Positions 59,513 to 64,000 of a DNA stretch of 64,000 nt are shown here, one piece after another. The notes below the pieces were generated by a model that ran no database searches, was not told where the DNA came from, and worked only from the letters and a program-made list of their open reading frames with translations. Both the position numbers and the translations under genes were made by a program. Position 1 is the first letter of the stretch, and each line of letters begins with the position of its first letter. The stretch covers positions 5,449,754 to 5,513,753 of the forward strand of contig NW_024037058.1 of the NCBI RefSeq assembly GCF_015706575.1, given 5' to 3'. Source of the stretch: Patiria miniata. Lineage: Eukaryota > Echinodermata > Asteroidea > Valvatida > Asterinidae.

Positions 59513-60289
59513 CAGCAGCACAACTAGGGATGGAAGGTTTTTGTAAGTACGAGGAAAATTTCATTTTTCAAAGACTTTGGAATACCGGTAGTACTTTCTA
59601 TTGAAAAGGTGCAAACAATGAAAATTGAATGTCATCGGCGTTTTCTTGTGTTGAAAAGGGCAAGACACACTCAGATTTACAGTAGTTTAGGGGGAACACT
59701 GGGGCATTGAAAACATCTAAACAGTAAACTGTTTATATTGTGTATATAGAGAGAGAAAAAATGGAGGATGACGAGAAAATGGGAACAAGTTCTTTTTTAA
59801 GCAAATCTCAATAATGGTTGGAAGTTCCACAAGTGCAAACTCACTCCAAGATATTAATCATTTATTATCTCATCAAGTGCTATTCGTTTGTGTTATTTCT
59901 ATTCTGCAACCACATGCCCTCTTTCAGCTCAGATCAGATTAGTTCTGACCAAGATTTGATAGGTCATATAAGCCCAAGGCTTCAACTCGACCCTCAATTA
60001 CAAGCAAGATTACAAGCAAGATCACATGTCCTTTTATTAGTAAATCACAAGTCCCTTTACAAGTTCAGTCACAGGTAACAGGAGTTGAACAATAACAAAG
60101 GAATACCAACACATTGTAAACACATTGCAATACCACACATGTGTACATGATATGTATGTCTACTTTGAACTTATAATTCATGCAATCAAGTATCGAGCTA
60201 CAGCATGGCGTTGATGATTTTTTTTCCTGGCCTGTGAAGGGACGGATTGCCTGAGTTTGTTTTTCCAAAATATGCAAAAAGCCTGACTT
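59513..60289. other. Intergenic sequence between block R and the copy F upstream block
   Basis: Begins GGTACCAGCAGCACAACTAGGG, the junction used by block S elsewhere, and then diverges. No gene or repeat was recognised. Confidence 0.5.
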
Positions 60290-60388
60290 CAGGCTATATC
60301 CTGAAAACTGGCATCAATGCCCTGCCCATCTTGAGCAACCATATACAGATTTAGAATAGACTGACATCACATATTGATGTTGTGTTAC

Positions 60389-60473
60389 CTGTTTATCAGT
60401 CTGTGATGTGTAGAGGTGGGTGTGGCTTGATCTCTCTAATCTCAGCATTCATCTCAGCAATGGACCAATCAGC
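60389..60473 (-). pseudogene. Broken copy of the 81-base candidate exon (+4 bases)
   Basis: A four-base insertion (AGAGAGATCAAGCC in place of GGGGAGAGCC) shifts the frame. Confidence 0.5.
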
Positions 60474-60984
60474 CTACGGAAGGCAAAAAATATAAATTAA
60501 TATTTAAATTTACTGCTGCGTGAACTTAATAATTGGGATGCATGTAGCTTATTGATAAAAGAGAAAGCGTTAAAAATGTGAGTTTTGGAAATTTGGTAAC
60601 GAAGCACTGATGCAGAATCACTGTAAGAAATAACAATTTTAGTTATGATGAATTATGATAACATAGATAAACTATGCAAGCGCAGTGCCGTTGAGTGTAA
60701 TGTAAAACACCAATTGCACACTTGCTAAAATGTGAATAAATATAAAGAAATTAAACAAAAAACAACCAACAAAACAAAACTAGATTCCAAAACTATCATT
60801 GTCGGTTCATTTCATGTACCTCTTCCTTATTAGTTTACTTTTGTCTATACTACAAACTTGAGTTTCCTGACTTGCGACATGAGAGCAAAGTAAATGCCGT
60901 TTGCGATGAAATTCAGCTTCATTCGGCTTCTTTATGTTTACTATTCTAATAAACTTGTCTGTCAAATTGTTTATATTAACAGCC

Positions 60985-61095
60985 TATAGACCTTTGGATC
61001 CGTTAGATGTAGAAAACAGTCGCATGCTGTGTTTGATTTTACTCGTACAGCACGTACCAAAGCGCTGCATAAGTGGACTCCAGGGACTGCAAATA
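60985..61095 (+). promoter_or_regulatory. Single promoter-proximal unit of copy F
   Basis: One unit only. The TATA-like element is changed to GATGTAGAAAAC, while AGCACGTACC and GGGACTGCAAAT are kept. Confidence 0.45.
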
Positions 61096-61124
61096 ACTGA
61101 ACTCAAAATCATGTGACATGGTCC

Positions 61125-61243
61125 GTGTTGATACAGAGGGGCGTATACATACAGTAGATCGCCATCTTTGTTCATTTCTACCATTTCCGTAAGTGACATC
61201 AGAATGGGAAGATAGCAGTGGCTCATTTCATGTGTACCTGAAG
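61125..61243 (+). other. Copy F exon 1 (5' UTR), donor at 61244
   Basis: Nearly identical to exon 1 of copy E, ending CTGAAG|GTAAGATTTT, with ATGGGAAGATAG at 61204-61215. The intron runs 2.7 kb to the acceptor at 63958 and is lengthened by a 1.5-kb Helitron-like insertion. Confidence 0.6.
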
Positions 61244-61744
61244 GTAAGATTTTTATTTAGTGGGTCTACCTGTAAGTCTGTCTGTACATCTGATATAAAT
61301 CAACAGCATCACATTATCTCATATGAAGTACATGTACATAAACTCTGTATTTGCCAATTACAAGTGTATACTATTAACTGGAAATTCAGGTGGATCCGTC
61401 AAACCTGTTAGAATACAGACATGTGGAATACATGAATCTCTTTGTATTCACGACAGAAATAAGTGACAGGCAATGTTTGTACTTAGATGCAGTCTTACAA
61501 AATGCATGTTAGAGCTTTTCAAGCAGAAGATTCCGCAAAGGTGTTGCTTAATGAATCACAAAATAATAATAAAATAACCCCCCCCAAAAAAAACCCAACT
61601 ATGTGAAGGTATAAGTTTATTTTTTTAGGAAATTAGTGCACTTTTCTTAAAGAAGGTGAACTTTTTAAATAAGTCTACATTTTTAAATCTAGGCCAGTTT
61701 AAGTACTTAAATATATATATTTTTGGGCACAGAAAATATTTGGT

Positions 61745-61870
61745 TACAGACTCCTGTCCACCTCCACTCGAACCACCCAGCTGACCAGGCAAGCTCAGAG
61801 GTTGAGTGATAAGACGTCTGCACTAAACAGGAGGTACTGGGTTCAAGTCCCACCTGAGTATTAAACAGTA
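61745..61870 (+). repeat. tRNA-like (SINE head) remnant in the copy F intron
   Basis: The B box GGTTCAAGTCC is at 61840-61850, with TTGAGTGATAAGACGTCTG upstream. Confidence 0.5.
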
Positions 61871-62382
61871 AGACTAACCTTTTGTATACACGAGCAATTT
61901 TACATCATCGGTTACCCCCCCCCCCCTATTTGTAAAGAGGGCCTTTTTTTGTAAACAAGGCCCTTTTTAAAATTAAAATCAGTGCCTTTTTGGTTACCAG
62001 CGGCCATTTACGAGTGCCCTTTTTAAAATTCCGCGCAACCGTCGGCAATTGTTTGTCATTGAAAACTGTTTTACTTGTGACCTACTTTTGTTTGACTTTT
62101 AATGAACTTTATAACAACTTACTTGAGATGCAGAAAATGTCCTATAACAGCTGAAAAGAATTCTTTTATATTGCATTGTTCAGGATAAAATGTGCTCTTA
62201 TATTAACAAGGTAACCCTATTATACATTTGTTGTAACTAATTGCTATTTTCTTTTGGAAACCTAACATCAGGTTTAAATCAAGCATATAGTATGTGAATA
62301 AACCTTTAATTTTATGAACATTCTACTTGACAAAAAGTTTTCAACTATAGGCTACATCTCACTTATTTCAACCAAATTATCA

Positions 62383-63900
62383 TTGAGTGGTCGGGCACAA
62401 CCCGACCACTCTTTGGATCTGTTCCGATTAATCTTTCTTTCTTTCTTTCTTTTTTTTTTTTCCGGACAATACTTCTCCGCGGATTTTCTCTTAAACGGTA
62501 TATGGTATGAACTTGTAACTTTCAATATATATCGACCCTCATCCGAAGTGGTGCATATTACTCTGACGTCATGATTACGTCATCAGGTGTCAAATTACAA
62601 GTGATTTTATCTGAAAAAGTGACCAATTACTTTCACCTATAACTCTTGAACTAAACAATCAATGATGTTTGTATTCTGTAATCAGAAAGACCATTAATCG
62701 CTTAACAGTTTTTGTCGTGTACGTGAACTCGCTTGACCTTTACTTCCGGGTCTACCGGAAGGTCGAAGGTCAAAGTTAGGTGAATTTAAAATGAAGACGT
62801 TAGCCTGACATCAAAACAAAGCAGCATTTCTTCCGAGCGGTTCACGGTATGATCACAAAGCCTTGTGTGAACTTGTACCATGTTACGAAGATGTTATAAA
62901 TTTTGTTACGTCATCATGACGTCATCGGGTATCAAATTACAAGCGATTTAAGGGCAAATTTTGACAAAATAGTTTGCGTTATATCTTTTTAACTGAATAG
63001 AGTATCGTGTTCGTTTTTTTCGTAAGGTTGTAGACTATGCCGTGAGAAACATTTCGTGTTCCGGACGCAAAACCGCTTGACCTTTACTTCCGGTTTTACC
63101 GGAAGTGCAATAAAAACTGAATATAACTCAAACGCAGAAGCATTTTACTACGGACATATATATTATGAAAGTGTTAAGTGAGGAATGCAAGACGCAAAAA
63201 CAGTGTGATGACGTCATCATCCGAAAGGGCGCCCCCTATCGGCACATAAAATAGAGTTTCCCTTCTTTAATTGTAAAACCATCCGTCCAAATTTTACCAA
63301 ATCGCCCCCGTGACATTCTCTGATTAACCACAGATAACTTGGCAAGGTTTCAAATTCATGACGTTATCAGACCGGAAGTTACTTTAAGGAGAATTTGAAA
63401 AAGATCATAGTTTTAATTTAATTCTATCATTTGATCCCTGTCATATCTTCGAAGTCCAAATAATGATTTCCATTACAATGTTCACCTTTGGATCTCTAAT
63501 GCTGTGACGTCATCAAACCGGAAGTTAGGTGTTATCAATACGTCATCAAACCGGAAGTTAGGTGTTATTAATACAAACAATTATATTTCCCATATTTTCA
63601 TACATTATTTTAACAATGAAAAATTATCCTCTCCAAACTTTATCAGTATTCACTAACCATTTTTGACTGATGACGTCATCAAACCAGAAATAACTTTTTG
63701 TGCACATAGAATGTTTACTGAAATTTATCACACCATTAAAGATACCTTTTTGAAACATTGATTGTACTTGAATGGATTTAATTTCGTGATCCTTTTTTTC
63801 TACATAAACATATATTCCTAACTTCACTGGGCAGTGTATAATGAAAAGGCTGTCCGCCCGACCACTCTGCGTTTGTAACTCAACAAACGCGAAACTCTAG
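62383..63900 (+). mobile_element. Helitron/Helentron-like non-autonomous element in the intron of copy F
   Basis: A 1518-bp insertion relative to the copy A intron. The left end folds as an 11-bp perfect hairpin (62385-62395 with 62401-62411). The right end carries an 8-bp hairpin (63869-63876 with 63883-63890) followed ten bases later by a terminal CTAG. The 12-mer GAGTGGTCGGGC at the left is repeated inverted at 63856-63867, next to the right hairpin: an asymmetric terminal inverted repeat. There is no target duplication; the junction lies in an ATTT context (A/T or T/T insertion). A CTTT microsatellite lies near the left end, and there is no Rep/helicase frame. Confidence 0.8.
63508..63573 (+). 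repeat. 33-bp tandem duplication inside the Helitron-like element
   Basis: Two adjacent 33-base units starting CGTCATCAAACCGGAAGTTA differ at one position (ATCAATA or ATTAATA). Related CCGGAAG words recur through the element. Confidence 0.85.
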
Positions 63901-63958
63901 TTTGAAGTTGAAATACGTGTTATTCCAAAACCTTTTACTTAATGTGCTTCATTTTCAG

Positions 63959-64000
63959 GTTAAAGGTCCATCCTATCGCACCAAGCCCAACAGTGAAGAT
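63959..64000 (+). other. Start of TRIM copy F: 5' end of the coding exon, cut by the window edge
   Basis: From the acceptor AG at 63957-63958 to the last base, the sequence matches the corresponding 40 bases in front of the start of copy A, and the window ends at the AT of the expected ATGGCA. The intron just upstream is also nearly identical to that of A. A sixth gene almost certainly continues beyond the window. Nothing can be said of its coding state. Confidence 0.85.

Overview
The window looks like a piece of animal nuclear genome. It is AT-rich, with long non-coding stretches, many 'acatgta'-type strings, consensus GT-AG splice sites in front of the coding exons, and SINE, hAT, Harbinger-like and Helitron-like insertions. 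A tandem expansion of TRIM genes with a single coding exon fits a marine invertebrate deuterostome (echinoderm, hemichordate or lancelet). The species cannot be fixed from the sequence alone, so this placement is an inference.

The backbone is a tandem array of RING / B-box / coiled-coil / NHL-like genes (TRIM56- or TRIM2/3-like ubiquitin ligases), all on the + strand. Copy A (6751-8724), B (18134-20188), C (30036-31982) and E (54381-56387) are intact. Copy D (43856-45822) is broken by one missing base. A sixth copy, F, is cut off by the window edge two bases into its ATG. There are also two gene remnants: the last NHL codons at 1130-1228, and a first-codons stub at 28064-28125 whose ATG is ATT. 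In A, C, D, E and F the coding exon is preceded by a splice acceptor, and 0.9-2.7 kb upstream by a shared 5' exon with an AAG/GTAAG-type donor. So the usual gene is a short, mostly untranslated exon 1, one intron, and one coding exon. B is the divergent member, with a different upstream region and a C-terminal tail.

Between genes, the same blocks recur in the same order. Block T (185-1125, 38530-39790, 49585-50830) carries GACTC-rich sequence, a decayed receptor tyrosine phosphatase (PTPR) exon on the - strand and a LINE endonuclease remnant. Block P (about 3540-6710, 28320-29990, 41730-43796, 50830-54340, 60290-63958) is promoter, exon 1 and intron. The coding exon follows, then 3' block Q (after A, C, D) or U (after E and after the gene scar at 1.2 kb; also 11.3-14.5 kb). 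Blocks R and S come next, and S carries a second PTPR exon on the - strand at 15.6, 38.3 and 49.4 kb. The array therefore grew by segmental duplication of 10-12 kb units that carried pieces of a neighbouring PTPR gene along.

Mobile elements date the events. Two hAT-type elements with 8-bp target duplications sit at 1760-2263 and 20178-21184. The second lies in the last codons of gene B and supplies its present stop codon. A third hAT-like insertion is shared by copies A and E only. A Harbinger-like MITE (21980-22680), a 2.4-kb element with perfect 16-bp inverted ends (33609-35998), a tRNA-derived SINE (33015-33380) and a 1.5-kb Helitron/Helentron-like element in the F intron (62383-63900) complete the picture. 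Several palindromes and a large 1.5-kb inverted repeat have no assigned family.
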